64,000 nt of DNA from Sphingorhabdus sp. M41 (lineage in GTDB: Bacteria > Pseudomonadota > Alphaproteobacteria > Sphingomonadales > Sphingomonadaceae). The stretch is taken from assembly GCF_001586275.1 (NCBI RefSeq), contig NZ_CP014545.1:124001-188000 (forward strand). Reading direction: 5' to 3'. The notes under the pieces were generated by a model, which saw nothing but the letters and a program-made list of their open reading frames with translations, had not been told where the DNA came from and searched no databases. The position numbers were made by a program, and so were the translations under genes. Shown here piece after piece: positions 24,716-33,193 of the stretch (its first letter is position 1; each line of letters begins with the position of its first letter).

Positions 24716-25894
24716 TCACTCGGGTCGTTTGAACAGCTCGATCTCCGCCGTTGCCGTCGCCAGCACCGCGCCCAGCTGGTTGACCATCCGGCAATCGACC
24801 GCAACCATGTGGCGCCCATCCTCGTCGACATATTTGTCGAGGATATTGCCGGTCATGATCGTGATATCGCCGGTCAGCGCGGGGCTGCGATAATTGCACT
24901 TGCTGTGGCGGACCATGCCCCATTCGCTGGCCCAGCCAGCGAAATAGTCGGTGATCCACGCTCCCATCGATGCGCCATAGCCATAGCCGCGCGGCATGCC
25001 GATATAGCGCGCCCAGCGTGGGAACAGATGTCCGCGCGACGGGCCGATATAGGCGCCGTCGGTATTTTCCGGATTGATCGCTTCCTCGGTCGGATCCTGC
25101 TCCGGTCCGGCCATCGGACCGACAAAGCCGAGTTCCGCCATGTTGAGATCGGTGCGACGGTGCATGCTGCCCCATTGCGTGAAGGTGTAGCTGCGCCATT
25201 CGGTGGTGAAGCTGACGATCGAATGGATGCCGAACACGCGCTCGGGCAGGGCGGTGTCCTTCTTGACATCGTCCCAGTAACGCGGGCTGTGGCCAAGGTC
25301 GTGGAGCATCTTGATCCACTCGAACTTGCGCTCTTCCAGCTTTTCCAGCTCGTCATCGGTCCACACCGGTTCCTCATGGCCTTCGGTCGTGCCGGACTGG
25401 CTCGCTTCGCCCGCTTCCTGGCCGTAGCGGATCGAGGTCGAGCGTTGCTTGGCGACGAGATCGCCGTGCTGGTTATAATAAAAATTGTCGCCACGCTGGA
25501 AACAGGTCGGTCCGGCGAAGCTGGTTTCCTTGATCGTATAGTCAAAGGGAATGCGCTCGTTCCAGATCCGGTCGCCGCCTTTGACCGTGGGGCCATAGAA
25601 CCACCATTCGTCGCCGCCGAACAGCATGTGGGAATTGGGTATCTTGCCGATGCAGGACGGTGCCGAGCCATGGCCGTCATCCATGGTGACCGGGAAGCTT
25701 TGCGGCGCAATCAGCTCGCCGTGGCGGCTCTGCATGGCATAGTTGGTGTCATAATGAAGCCGGTTCGGATAATGCATCGCCTGTACCCAGCGCCGGATAT
25801 CGCAATTGGCAAAAGGATCGACCATCCGGGCAGGCTGCATGGATTTGCCCATATAATTGTCGAGATCAGAGCAATCGAGCTTGGGAGTTGACAC
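24716..25894 (-). CDS. MaoC-like (FAS1-like dehydratase) double hot-dog protein
   Basis: Second double hot-dog protein, 392 residues, with the same architecture as the gene at 8409-9551: an N-terminal half with RWVQAMHYPNRLHYDTNYA and a C-terminal half with YFAGWASEWGMVRHSKCNYR followed by the strand TGDITIMTGNILDKYV. Expected to hydrate or dehydrate acyl-CoA intermediates, though catalytic residues are not certain. The GTG at 25894 is preceded by AAGGAGAC at good spacing. A longer open frame reaching 26146 would run back through the TetR promoter and is rejected. Probably controlled by the divergent TetR gene. Confidence 0.82.
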   Translation of the reverse strand: MSTPKLDCSDLDNYMGKSMQPARMVDPFANCDIRRWVQAMHYPNRLHYDTNYAMQSRHGELIAPQSFPVTMDDGHGSAPSCIGKIPNSHMLFGGDEWWFYGPTVKGGDRIWNERIPFDYTIKETSFAGPTCFQRGDNFYYNQHGDLVAKQRSTSIRYGQEAGEASQSGTTEGHEEPVWTDDELEKLEERKFEWIKMLHDLGHSPRYWDDVKKDTALPERVFGIHSIVSFTTEWRSYTFTQWGSMHRRTDLNMAELGFVGPMAGPEQDPTEEAINPENTDGAYIGPSRGHLFPRWARYIGMPRGYGYGASMGAWITDYFAGWASEWGMVRHSKCNYRSPALTGDITIMTGNILDKYVDEDGRHMVAVDCRMVNQLGAVLATATAEIELFKRPE

Positions 25895-26003
25895 CGTTTT
25901 TGTCTCCTTGTTTATGTTCAACCCGCACTGCAGGCCGTTTGGCATGCTGAATGCGCGACATTGGCGGAGAGGCCAAGCCGTCGAACGTTTCAGCCGCATC
26001 ATA

Positions 26004-26102
26004 TCGCTGCAGCGACGTATTGGGGCAAATGCCACGCAATATTGGATTAACTTTCGCGCGGGCGATAGATGAAAGCGCACAGTTGCAAGCATGATAGTGC
26101 GC
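26004..26102. promoter_or_regulatory. Palindromes in the TetR/MaoC divergent control region
   Basis: The 245-base gap 25895-26139 holds the perfect palindrome TCGCTGCAGCGA (26004-26015) and, closer to the TetR gene, inverted arms GCGCAC (26075-26080) and GTGCGC (26097-26102) separated by 16 bases. TetR-family proteins usually bind inverted repeats between themselves and a divergent target, so one of these could be the operator. Neither is long enough to be conclusive. Confidence 0.35.
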
Positions 26103-26139
26103 GTCCATGCAGACTGTGTCGACAGGGGAACCGGAAAAA

Positions 26140-26856
26140 ATGGCAAATAACAGCAAGCGCAGAGCCCGTGATCCTGAAGCGACGCGAGCAGATATCCTCG
26201 AAGCCGCCCTGACCCTGCTGTCCAAGGACGGGCCGGACGCCGTGAGCCTGTCGGCTGTCGCGGCGCTAGCCGGGGTCAACCGGGGTACTGCCTATCAGCA
26301 TTTTGAAACGCGTGAAAAACTCGTCGCCGCGACGCTCGAGCTGGTGTCCGAGCGGATGTTTCTGACCGTTTTCGGTGATCCCGAATTGCTCGGCGAACGC
26401 GATGTCGAAAAGGTCGACATGGTCGAGACCACTGACCGTCTCGCCGTTTTCGCCATGGAAAATCCCGATCTCTGTCGCATCTGGCTGTTGCAACTTCTGT
26501 CCCTTCCCGATCCGTCCAAGGATCCATTCTGGCGGGAATATGCCGGTTCCATCGCCCGCTTCGCACAGACCGACATGGCAAAGCCGGGAATCGATGTTGA
26601 CGTATTCTCGGTGATCACGCTGGCAGGGAATTTCCTCTGGCCGGTTTGGGCACGATCGCATTCGCATGATGAAAAGGAACGCACTGCGCTGGCGCATCGC
26701 TTCGCCCGGGAAATGCTGCGCTTGTCACTATATGGCACGCTCGTCGAAGACCGGAACCAGACCGTTGTCGAACGGCTGGCGGACGAGGATTTCGGGCAAT
26801 CGCCAAAGCCATTGAAACTAGTGAATGAAAAATCAGAAAAAGGAACCAATTCGTAA
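26140..26856 (+). CDS. TetR-family transcriptional regulator
   Basis: Regulator of 238 residues. The helix-turn-helix occupies about residues 15-62 ([17 protein letters not shown]...[12 protein letters not shown]...[12 protein letters not shown]). The C-terminal ligand domain is unrecognisable by eye. The ATG at 26140 follows GGAAAAA; an ATG at 26107 has no ribosome site. The stop overlaps the next gene's ATG by one base (TAATG), so regulator and oxidoreductase are translated together. Divergent from a MaoC-like hydratase gene, it probably controls both the 26-36 kb operon and that gene, sensing a pathway metabolite. Confidence 0.88.
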   Translation: MANNSKRRARDPEATRADILEAALTLLSKDGPDAVSLSAVAALAGVNRGTAYQHFETREKLVAATLELVSERMFLTVFGDPELLGERDVEKVDMVETTDRLAVFAMENPDLCRIWLLQLLSLPDPSKDPFWREYAGSIARFAQTDMAKPGIDVDVFSVITLAGNFLWPVWARSHSHDEKERTALAHRFAREMLRLSLYGTLVEDRNQTVVERLADEDFGQSPKPLKLVNEKSEKGTNS

Positions 26857-27839
26857 TGTTCAACGCAATCGTAATCGACAAGAATGATGATGGCCAATCG
26901 GTCGCCCTTACCCAGGTCGACGAAGCAAATCTGCCCGAAGGCGATGTGCTGGTCGACGTCGCCTATTCGACGCTGAATTTCAAGGACGGCCTGGCGATCA
27001 CCGGCAGTTCACCAGTGGTACGCAGCTTCCCGATGATCCCCGGCATCGACCTTGCCGGTACGGTTCGGGAATCATCGCACGCCGACTATAAGGCAGGTGA
27101 CAAGGTTGTGCTCAATGGCTGGGGCGTGGGCGAAGCGCATTGGGGCGGCCTGGCGCAGGTTGCACGGCTCAAGGGTGACTGGCTGGTCGGCCTCCCCAAG
27201 GCATTTGATGAAAAACAGGCGATGGCCATCGGCACGGCCGGATATACCGCAGCATTGTGCGTCGACGCGCTGGTCGACCATGGCGTGACACCCGATCAGG
27301 GTGAAGTGCTGGTTACCGGTGCGACCGGTGGAGTGGGTTCGGTTGCAATCGCGCTGCTGAAAGCGGCCGGTTTCACCGTTGCTGCGCTCACCGGCAAGCC
27401 GGATGAAGCGGACTATCTCAAGGGGCTTGGCGCTGACCGGATCATTGATCGCGCGGAAATGGGCGAGAAAGGCAAGCCGATGCAGCGAGAAACCTGGGCT
27501 GGTGTCGTTGACACAGCGGGCAGCTTCACGCTCGCCAATGCCTGCGCGCAGACAAAATATGGCGGCACGGTCGCTGCTTGCGGACTGGCACAGGGTTTTG
27601 ATCTGCCGGCAACCGTGATGCCGTTCATCCTGCGCGGCGTTTCGCTGCTCGGGGTAGACAGCGTCATGGCGCCGAAGGCCAAGCGACTGAAGGCATGGGA
27701 TCGCCTCGCCAAGGATCTTGATCCCGCCGCACTGGAATCCATCGGTCAGGAAATCACCCTGTCCGAGGCGGTCGATACGGCGAAAAAATTCATGTCGGGT
27801 GAAGTGCGCGGGCGCTACATCGTCGACGTGAACGCCTGA
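26856..27839 (+). CDS. Medium-chain NADPH oxidoreductase, acryloyl-CoA reductase (AcuI)-like
   Basis: Zinc-independent MDR of 327 residues of the YhdH/AcuI type. Signature segments are [14 protein letters not shown] near the N-terminus, [10 protein letters not shown], the NADPH motif [11 protein letters not shown] at about 151-161 and [12 protein letters not shown] later, all characteristic of acrylyl-CoA reductase-like enzymes. These reduce an acryloyl- or 2-enoyl-CoA double bond with NADPH. Here it could detoxify or salvage an acryloyl-type CoA formed during chain shortening. It overlaps the TetR stop and is followed 17 bases later by an acyl-CoA ligase. AAGGA lies upstream within the TetR gene end. 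Confidence 0.88.
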   Translation: MFNAIVIDKNDDGQSVALTQVDEANLPEGDVLVDVAYSTLNFKDGLAITGSSPVVRSFPMIPGIDLAGTVRESSHADYKAGDKVVLNGWGVGEAHWGGLAQVARLKGDWLVGLPKAFDEKQAMAIGTAGYTAALCVDALVDHGVTPDQGEVLVTGATGGVGSVAIALLKAAGFTVAALTGKPDEADYLKGLGADRIIDRAEMGEKGKPMQRETWAGVVDTAGSFTLANACAQTKYGGTVAACGLAQGFDLPATVMPFILRGVSLLGVDSVMAPKAKRLKAWDRLAKDLDPAALESIGQEITLSEAVDTAKKFMSGEVRGRYIVDVNA

Positions 27840-27855
27840 CCCGCGGGGATATCTT

Positions 27856-29535
27856 ATGCCGGTAAAGCCTCTTTCCATCGTCGCAGGTCCTCCTCTTGCA
27901 GAAGAGGAGGGTATCGGGGAACTAACGCTTTCCGGCTGGTTCCTGGAGGTCACCGAACAATTTGCCGACCGTGAGGCCCTGGTGTTCTATGACGAGGGAA
28001 AGCGCGTCAGCTGGACCTATGCGGACCTGCGCGACCGGGCATTCGAGGCGGCGCGCGCCTTGATTGCGGCCGGGGTCGGCAAGGGCACGCGCGTCGGCAT
28101 ATTGATGACCAACCGGCCGGAATTTTTGGCTGCGACGTTCGGGACGGCGCTGGCTGGCGGGGTTGCGACGACGATCTCGACTTTTTCAACGCAGGACGAG
28201 CTGGAGCATCTGGTGAATCTGTCCTGTTGCTCGGTGCTGCTGCTCGAACGGCAGATACTCAAGAGGGATTTTTCCGCCCTGATGGAAGCGATCGAGCCGG
28301 AAATCAGCAACTGCTCTCCCGGTCAGATCATATCCGAAACTTTTCCTTTCCTCACCCATGTCGCTGCCATCGGCGAAGCGAGCGGTGGGATCGAGACTTG
28401 GGATGATTTTCTCGCTCGCGGACAAAATATCAGTGACGACCGCGTTCTTGCCCGAGCCAAGCTAAACCGGCCGTCCGATCCTGGCGTCCTGTTCTTCTCC
28501 TCAGGCTCCACTGCCATGCCCAAAGGCGTGCTGTCCGCGCATCGCGGAGTCACCCTGCAACTGTGGCGCTTCCCGAAATATTATGGCGTCGAACGTACGC
28601 CGCGGGTCTGGTCGGCGAACGGGTTTTTCTGGTCGGGCAATTTCGCCATGGCCTTTGGTGGCGGGCTGACAAAGGGTGGCGCTTTGGTGTTGCAGTCGAC
28701 CTTCCAGCCCGAGCAGGCACTGGCGCTGATGGAGACCGAAAAGGCGAACCAGGTCCATGCCTGGCCGCACCAGTGGGAGCAACTTGTCGCGGCGCCAAAC
28801 TGGGCCAGCGTTGATCTGTCAGAAATGTATTATGTCGATCGGACTTCGCCGCTGGCAGCGCATCCGACCATCGATACCGATTGGCGAGAGCCTTATGCCA
28901 CTTACGGCAACACCGAGACCTTCACCTTCAGTTCGACCTTCCCCTCCAACACGCCCGAGGATGTGATCGGGGGGTCCCATGGCAAGCCCTGTCCGGGTAA
29001 TATATTCAAGATCGTGGCGCCGCTGACAGGCGAAACGGTGCCGATGGGCGAACGTGGCGAAATTTGCGTCAAGGGTCCGACGATGATGCTCGGCTATATC
29101 GGCATCCCGCTCGACGAGACGCTCGATGACGAAGGCTATTTGCGCACCGGCGACGGCGGCTGGTTTGACGATCAGGGCCGACTGCACTGGGAGGGGCGGC
29201 TCAACGACATTATCAAGACAGGCGGAGCCAATGTTTCCCCGCTCGAAATTGACGCCGTGCTCAAGAAAAATCCCGGCATCAAGGCAGTGCAGACAGTGGG
29301 CATTCCCCACGATACTCTTGGTGAGCTCGTTGTGTCCTGTATCGTGTTGCACGACGGTGCAAATCTGGATCAGAGCGCGGTTCAGGCCTTCGCCAAGGAG
29401 AAACTGGCCAGCTACAAGGTGCCGCGACGGGTGCTGTTCTTCGCCGAAGATGATCTGGAACTCACTGGCAGCTCCAAGATCAAGGCTGCCGATGTAAAGG
29501 CACTCGCATCCCAGCGTCTGTCAGGAGAAACATGA
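27856..29535 (+). CDS. Acyl-CoA synthetase (AMP-forming)
   Basis: ANL-superfamily ligase of 559 residues. The P-loop is FFSSGSTAMPKGVLSAHRG (lysine present), followed by the YGNTETF motif, the hinge YLRTGDGGWFDDQGRLHWEGRLND and a C-terminal segment ELTGSSKIKAADV whose lysine fits the catalytic position. Expected to make the CoA thioester of a carboxylic acid. It lies between the AcuI-like reductase and an NTF2-like gene whose start overlaps its stop codon (ATGA), placing it in the TetR-led operon. Third ligase of the window; the three have different P-loops, so they are not recent duplicates. Confidence 0.9.
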   Translation: MPVKPLSIVAGPPLAEEEGIGELTLSGWFLEVTEQFADREALVFYDEGKRVSWTYADLRDRAFEAARALIAAGVGKGTRVGILMTNRPEFLAATFGTALAGGVATTISTFSTQDELEHLVNLSCCSVLLLERQILKRDFSALMEAIEPEISNCSPGQIISETFPFLTHVAAIGEASGGIETWDDFLARGQNISDDRVLARAKLNRPSDPGVLFFSSGSTAMPKGVLSAHRGVTLQLWRFPKYYGVERTPRVWSANGFFWSGNFAMAFGGGLTKGGALVLQSTFQPEQALALMETEKANQVHAWPHQWEQLVAAPNWASVDLSEMYYVDRTSPLAAHPTIDTDWREPYATYGNTETFTFSSTFPSNTPEDVIGGSHGKPCPGNIFKIVAPLTGETVPMGERGEICVKGPTMMLGYIGIPLDETLDDEGYLRTGDGGWFDDQGRLHWEGRLNDIIKTGGANVSPLEIDAVLKKNPGIKAVQTVGIPHDTLGELVVSCIVLHDGANLDQSAVQAFAKEKLASYKVPRRVLFFAEDDLELTGSSKIKAADVKALASQRLSGET

Positions 29536-29939
29536 TGAGCAGTGATGCTCTGGAGATCGCCAATCTCAAGGCCCGCTATTGCCTGGCAGCAGATACTTCG
29601 ACCAGCGATCAGGCCGGTGCACGGGAGATGTTTGGCACTTTGTTCACCGAGGACTTTGTTGGCGATTATGGCTTTGGCATGCTGGAAGGACCAGAGGCCA
29701 TTGCCGACTTCATGGTCACGGCAATTGGCGGCGGCAGCGAGTGGATGATCCACGCGCTCGGCTCGCCAATCATTGAAATTGATGGAGACAGCGCAACAGG
29801 GGACTGGACCATCCAGGTGGAATCGCGTCGGCGCGAAGGCGCGGGGCTGATGACCGTGGTTGGGCGTTACTCGGATATTTTCAGGCGCACGGACAAGGGT
29901 TGGCGGATAGCAAGCATCAAATTCACTCGCTTCGAATGA
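29532..29939 (+). CDS. NTF2/SnoaL-like protein
   Basis: Compact 135-residue NTF2-like protein: LEIANLKARYCLAADTS, FTEDFVGDYG...EGPEAIADFM, and VVGRYSDIFRRTDKGWRI. This is close to a minimal SnoaL-like domain with no extensions. It starts inside the stop of the acyl-CoA ligase (ATGA overlap; a second ATG at 29535 follows), so expression is tied to that gene. Possible roles are isomerase, dehydratase or ligand carrier for an intermediate of the same operon. Catalytic residues cannot be assigned by eye. Confidence 0.82.
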   Translation: MMSSDALEIANLKARYCLAADTSTSDQAGAREMFGTLFTEDFVGDYGFGMLEGPEAIADFMVTAIGGGSEWMIHALGSPIIEIDGDSATGDWTIQVESRRREGAGLMTVVGRYSDIFRRTDKGWRIASIKFTRFE

Positions 29940-30013
29940 CGATCGCATCAAGAAGCTATCGAGGGTGATATTCCGGAAGCTTTGATCAATTTCCAGAATT
30001 GGGAGAGAAATGC

Positions 30014-30775
30014 ATGAACAAGAGATTTTCCGGTAAAACCGTCGTCGTAACGGGTGGAGCCGCCGGACTGGGCCGCGCCCATGCGCTCGCCTTCGCAGGT
30101 GAGGGCGCGCATCTGGTCCTCCTTGACATCAACGAAGCCGGTCTGGCGGAAACCAGAGGGCTGATCGAGGATCGGGGATCAACGGCATCAACCCACCGGG
30201 TTGACATGTCGGACGAACGGCAGATCATTGACTTTGGCAAGGCAATACTCGCCGATCATGACCGTATCGACGTGCTGATCAACAATGCCGGGCTGCACAT
30301 GGGGGAAATTGCCCGCGGCTTCAGCGGCATGGGGCTGGCGAAATGGCAGCATTTCTTCACCGTAAACAGCTTCGCTCCGCTGCTGCTCGCCGAGGCGATC
30401 CAGCCGGCGCTGGCGAAGGCCAAAGGAATCATCATCAACAAATCCTCGATGGCCAGCTATAACCCGGCGACCGCCTATGGCATCACCAAGGCGACCCTCA
30501 ATATTTTCACCCATGCGATGGCCACGCAATTTGCTGCCGACGACATCCGTTGTGTGGGGATCGCGCCCGGCCTGATGGCGACGGAAGCCGCGCAGCAGGG
30601 GGTGGATCCGGAAAATTGGGAAAAGCTGAAGGCGATGCAATATGTCAAGCGTCAGGGCACGGCTGAGGATATCGCCAATCTCGCGATATTTCTGGCATCG
30701 GATGAAGGCAGCTTCATCAACAATCAGGTGATCCTGTGCGATGGCGGCAACATGATGCGCGGCTGGCGGGGATGA
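30014..30775 (+). CDS. SDR-family oxidoreductase
   Basis: Short-chain dehydrogenase of 253 residues with a complete active site: TGGAAGLG (13-20), NNAG (90-93), Ser144/145, Tyr155 and Lys159 (YGITK). The end NNQVILCDGGNMMRGWRG fits the FabG-like C-terminus. The ATG at 30014 follows GGGAGAG by six bases; an earlier ATG at 29999 lacks a site. It ends inside the start of the metallophosphoesterase gene (ATGA). Asp after the second beta strand (LLDIN) suggests NAD rather than NADP preference. Confidence 0.9.
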   Translation: MNKRFSGKTVVVTGGAAGLGRAHALAFAGEGAHLVLLDINEAGLAETRGLIEDRGSTASTHRVDMSDERQIIDFGKAILADHDRIDVLINNAGLHMGEIARGFSGMGLAKWQHFFTVNSFAPLLLAEAIQPALAKAKGIIINKSSMASYNPATAYGITKATLNIFTHAMATQFAADDIRCVGIAPGLMATEAAQQGVDPENWEKLKAMQYVKRQGTAEDIANLAIFLASDEGSFINNQVILCDGGNMMRGWRG

Positions 30776-31731
30776 TCCTCATGCGCAATCCGATTGGCCG
30801 CTTCGCTGTTTCCCTGATGCTGGCCGGTCTGGTTGCATGCACCCCGGTTTCGGAAAATGTTCAATCTGCCAGCGGCGAGAATATCGAACAGCCGCCAATG
30901 CTTCGCATCGCCATCATCGGTGACAGGACAGGGGGACACCGACCGGAAGTGTTCGAGGATGCCCTGCACAAAATTCACGCTATGCAACCCGATCTGGTGC
31001 TGTCGGTCGGCGATCTGGTCGAAGGCTATATCGAGGATGAAGAAGAATTGGCCAGGCAATGGAATGAAGTGGAAGCGGAGCTGGAAAAATTCGGGCCCCG
31101 TTTTCATGCGGTGCCGGGAAATCACGACTATTCCAACGCGGTCATGGCCCGTATCTGGCGCGAACGGCGCGGGCCGGCTTATTGGAGCCTGGTGAAAGAC
31201 GATGTTCTCATTCTCGGTCTTTCGACCGAAGACCCGCCAATTGCGCTGCCGCAAAGCGCGATGGAAGGGCATGTCCGGCTGCAGCAGGCAATGGCGCGCG
31301 ATCCCGTCGGAACGCAGGAGCGCATTCTCGAGGCGACGCGGGGCAAGGAAAAAGTGGCTAAGCCTGGCGAGGTTTCGATCAGCCCCGAGCAGGTCAGCTA
31401 TTTTCGCAAGGTCCTAGCCGACAATCCCGCGCCGCGCTGGACATTCATTCTCATGCACAAGCCCGCATGGGCCTATGACAGCGCCGAATTCCGGGAACTG
31501 GAAGCGTTGCTGGCCGATCGGCCCTATACTGTCATCGCTGGCCATGAACATTATTATGACTATGCCGCCCGGAACGGACGCGATTATCTGACACTCGGGA
31601 CGACCGGGGGTGTCTGGCTCAAGGACGGCCCCGGCAAGGTTGATCATCTCTTGTGGGTCGCGGTCGGGCAGGGCGAGCCGACATTTTCCAATATCGAGAT
31701 TGGCGGAATTTTCGACAAGACGGGGCGCTAG
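30772..31731 (+). CDS. Metallophosphoesterase lipoprotein
   Basis: Calcineurin-like phosphoesterase of about 319 residues. The five metal-binding blocks are visible: GDRTGGH, SVGDLVEG, PGNHDY, LMHKPAW and GHEHYYD. The N-terminus ends in LAGLVAC with Cys23, a lipobox-type site, so the enzyme is probably a lipoprotein on the periplasmic side. It overlaps the SDR gene by four bases (ATGA), which is unusual company because the surrounding genes encode cytoplasmic acyl-CoA metabolism. Substrate unknown; the family hydrolyses phosphomonoesters, diesters or nucleotides. A second in-frame ATG at 30781 would also retain the signal region. Confidence 0.85.
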   Translation: MILMRNPIGRFAVSLMLAGLVACTPVSENVQSASGENIEQPPMLRIAIIGDRTGGHRPEVFEDALHKIHAMQPDLVLSVGDLVEGYIEDEEELARQWNEVEAELEKFGPRFHAVPGNHDYSNAVMARIWRERRGPAYWSLVKDDVLILGLSTEDPPIALPQSAMEGHVRLQQAMARDPVGTQERILEATRGKEKVAKPGEVSISPEQVSYFRKVLADNPAPRWTFILMHKPAWAYDSAEFRELEALLADRPYTVIAGHEHYYDYAARNGRDYLTLGTTGGVWLKDGPGKVDHLLWVAVGQGEPTFSNIEIGGIFDKTGR

Positions 31732-31738
31732 ACCGGAG

Positions 31739-31753
31739 CAGGGCTTTGCCCTG
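31739..31753. terminator. Short hairpin between converging genes
   Basis: CAGGGC-TTT-GCCCTG is a six-pair GC-rich hairpin eight bases after the metallophosphoesterase stop and just before the end of the converging cupin gene. No T-run follows on either strand, so it is at best a weak or factor-dependent transcription stop. Confidence 0.35.
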
Positions 31754-31759
31754 ACGCGA

Positions 31760-32278
31760 TCAGTTCATGGATGAAGGCGGTTTTTCGCTATCCCATTCCG
31801 GGCGACGTTCACCGATCGTGCCGACCGCCTTGCTCCACCAGTTCGGATTATTGGCGAGCAGCTTGATATCGAAAGCATTGGAAGAGCGATATTCAAGCAG
31901 TTCCACGCCCTGTTCGCCGGGCGTGTAGACATAGGGCACATCGGCGCCGACGAAAAACCCGTCCCCGATCCCCAGATCCTCGGTGCCGATTCGCAGCGAT
32001 CCGGCCAGGATATAGTAGAGGCAGTCGGTGTCATGGCTGTGGCGGGGCAAAGGAAAGCCGCTCTTGAACCAGACGTGGGTCAGGCTCATTCCAGGCATCT
32101 GGAACAGCACACGCAATGTGGCACCTTCCAGCATTCCTGCCTCATGCGCCGCAATCGATCCTTCGGTTTCAACCTCGGTAAGGGGCTGCTGGGTCATCAT
32201 GTCGCATTCGGCACAGTCCGGGGCATCCTTCGCCCGGATGATGGAAAAGCGTATCGGTTGATTTTCGGTTTTGGCCAT
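31760..32278 (-). CDS. Cupin-domain protein with incomplete metal site
   Basis: Single-domain cupin of 172 residues. The first conserved block LPRHSHDTDCLYYILAGSLRI gives two metal-type histidines (His80, His82), but the Glu normally four residues later is Cys/Leu. The second block (GDGFFVGADVPYVYTPGEQG) has Tyr where a His is expected. It may bind no metal, or a weaker site, and could be a sensor or ligand carrier rather than a dioxygenase. It is the only minus-strand gene in 26-36 kb, and its start faces the EthD-like gene across a 43-base gap. Confidence 0.75.
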   Translation of the reverse strand: MAKTENQPIRFSIIRAKDAPDCAECDMMTQQPLTEVETEGSIAAHEAGMLEGATLRVLFQMPGMSLTHVWFKSGFPLPRHSHDTDCLYYILAGSLRIGTEDLGIGDGFFVGADVPYVYTPGEQGVELLEYRSSNAFDIKLLANNPNWWSKAVGTIGERRPEWDSEKPPSSMN

Positions 32279-32321
32279 GACCGATCAATGATAGTCCGAA
32301 GGACAGCAAAAGGGAATATGC

Positions 32322-33107
32322 ATGAGCCTCTACACCACGATCCACCTGCACAATGTTCCGGAAAATCGGGAGGGTGAATATGCCGACTGGTTTGACGGCA
32401 AGCACCGCGCGGATCTTTCGCGTTTGCGAGGTTTTTTGCAGGCGGACCGCTATGAACTGACTCCCGAACAGATCATGCCGGACATTCCCCAGCCATGGCG
32501 TTTCATGAGCGTCTACGAATTTGACTATCCGGCGCCGGAAATCGATTTGCCGGCGCTTGCGCCGCTGCTAGCCGAAGCGCGGGATGCCGGGATGATTGAC
32601 GATAGCGACGAAAGCGAGCGCATCCACAGCTATGCCATGTATTCCGACTGGAAATTCAGCCCCAATCATCAGGCGGGCAAGCCCTTTTCCGGCGTGTCGA
32701 TCATCCTCGCCAACTTTGTCGCCGGTCGCGAGCCGGAATATCACCAATGGTATGACGATGTGCATATGCCCGAAGTGTCCCGTGTCCCGGGAAAAGTCGG
32801 GATGAAACGCGGACGACTTGCCGATCTGCAGGTCGAGCCGCGCCGCTATTGTCCGGGCAGCGATCTCGTATTCTGTGCCCAGCAGACCGACGACCTGCTG
32901 TTCACCGTTCGCGACTTCAGCGCCCGCGCGCGCGGTGTCAGTCCGTCGGGTGTCGCCTTCCAGCCGCGCAGTTCAGCCGGCTCCGTGGCCCGCACCGTTC
33001 ACTATTTCCGCAAGGTGAGCGGCGATCAGTTCTGGAGCGACGGAATCGCCTATGATGGCGATCTGGCGGTCTACCCCGAAGATTTTGCCCGTCCGGCTAA
33101 TTCCTGA
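32322..33107 (+). CDS. EthD-like duplicated dimeric alpha-beta barrel protein
   Basis: Protein of 261 residues. The second half contains EYHQWYDDVHMPEVSRVPG, characteristic of the EthD-like dimeric alpha/beta-barrel family. The first half repeats the theme as GEYADWFDGKHRADLSRLRG, so two barrel units are joined in one chain. EthD itself is needed for a P450-based ether oxidation system, but most relatives have no assigned role. The protein is adjacent to an SDR and aldehyde dehydrogenase pair. The reaction is unknown; a binding or isomerase role in degradation is plausible. Confidence 0.7.
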   Translation: MSLYTTIHLHNVPENREGEYADWFDGKHRADLSRLRGFLQADRYELTPEQIMPDIPQPWRFMSVYEFDYPAPEIDLPALAPLLAEARDAGMIDDSDESERIHSYAMYSDWKFSPNHQAGKPFSGVSIILANFVAGREPEYHQWYDDVHMPEVSRVPGKVGMKRGRLADLQVEPRRYCPGSDLVFCAQQTDDLLFTVRDFSARARGVSPSGVAFQPRSSAGSVARTVHYFRKVSGDQFWSDGIAYDGDLAVYPEDFARPANS

Positions 33108-33193
33108 ACAACCTTATCGCGGCTGCGATGAAAGCGGGTCGCTACTGGTCTGAATAAGGAATTTCGCGATAGGCTTTGTGAAAGAGGTGAAAA

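Noticed and set aside
24659-25891. A 410-codon open frame on the + strand opposite the second MaoC-like gene
   Set aside because: It mirrors the conserved gene and has no ribosome site or known domain.
25895-26146. N-terminal extension of the second MaoC-like protein
   Set aside because: It would run through the TetR promoter region and lacks domain content; the GTG at 25894 has AAGGAGAC upstream.
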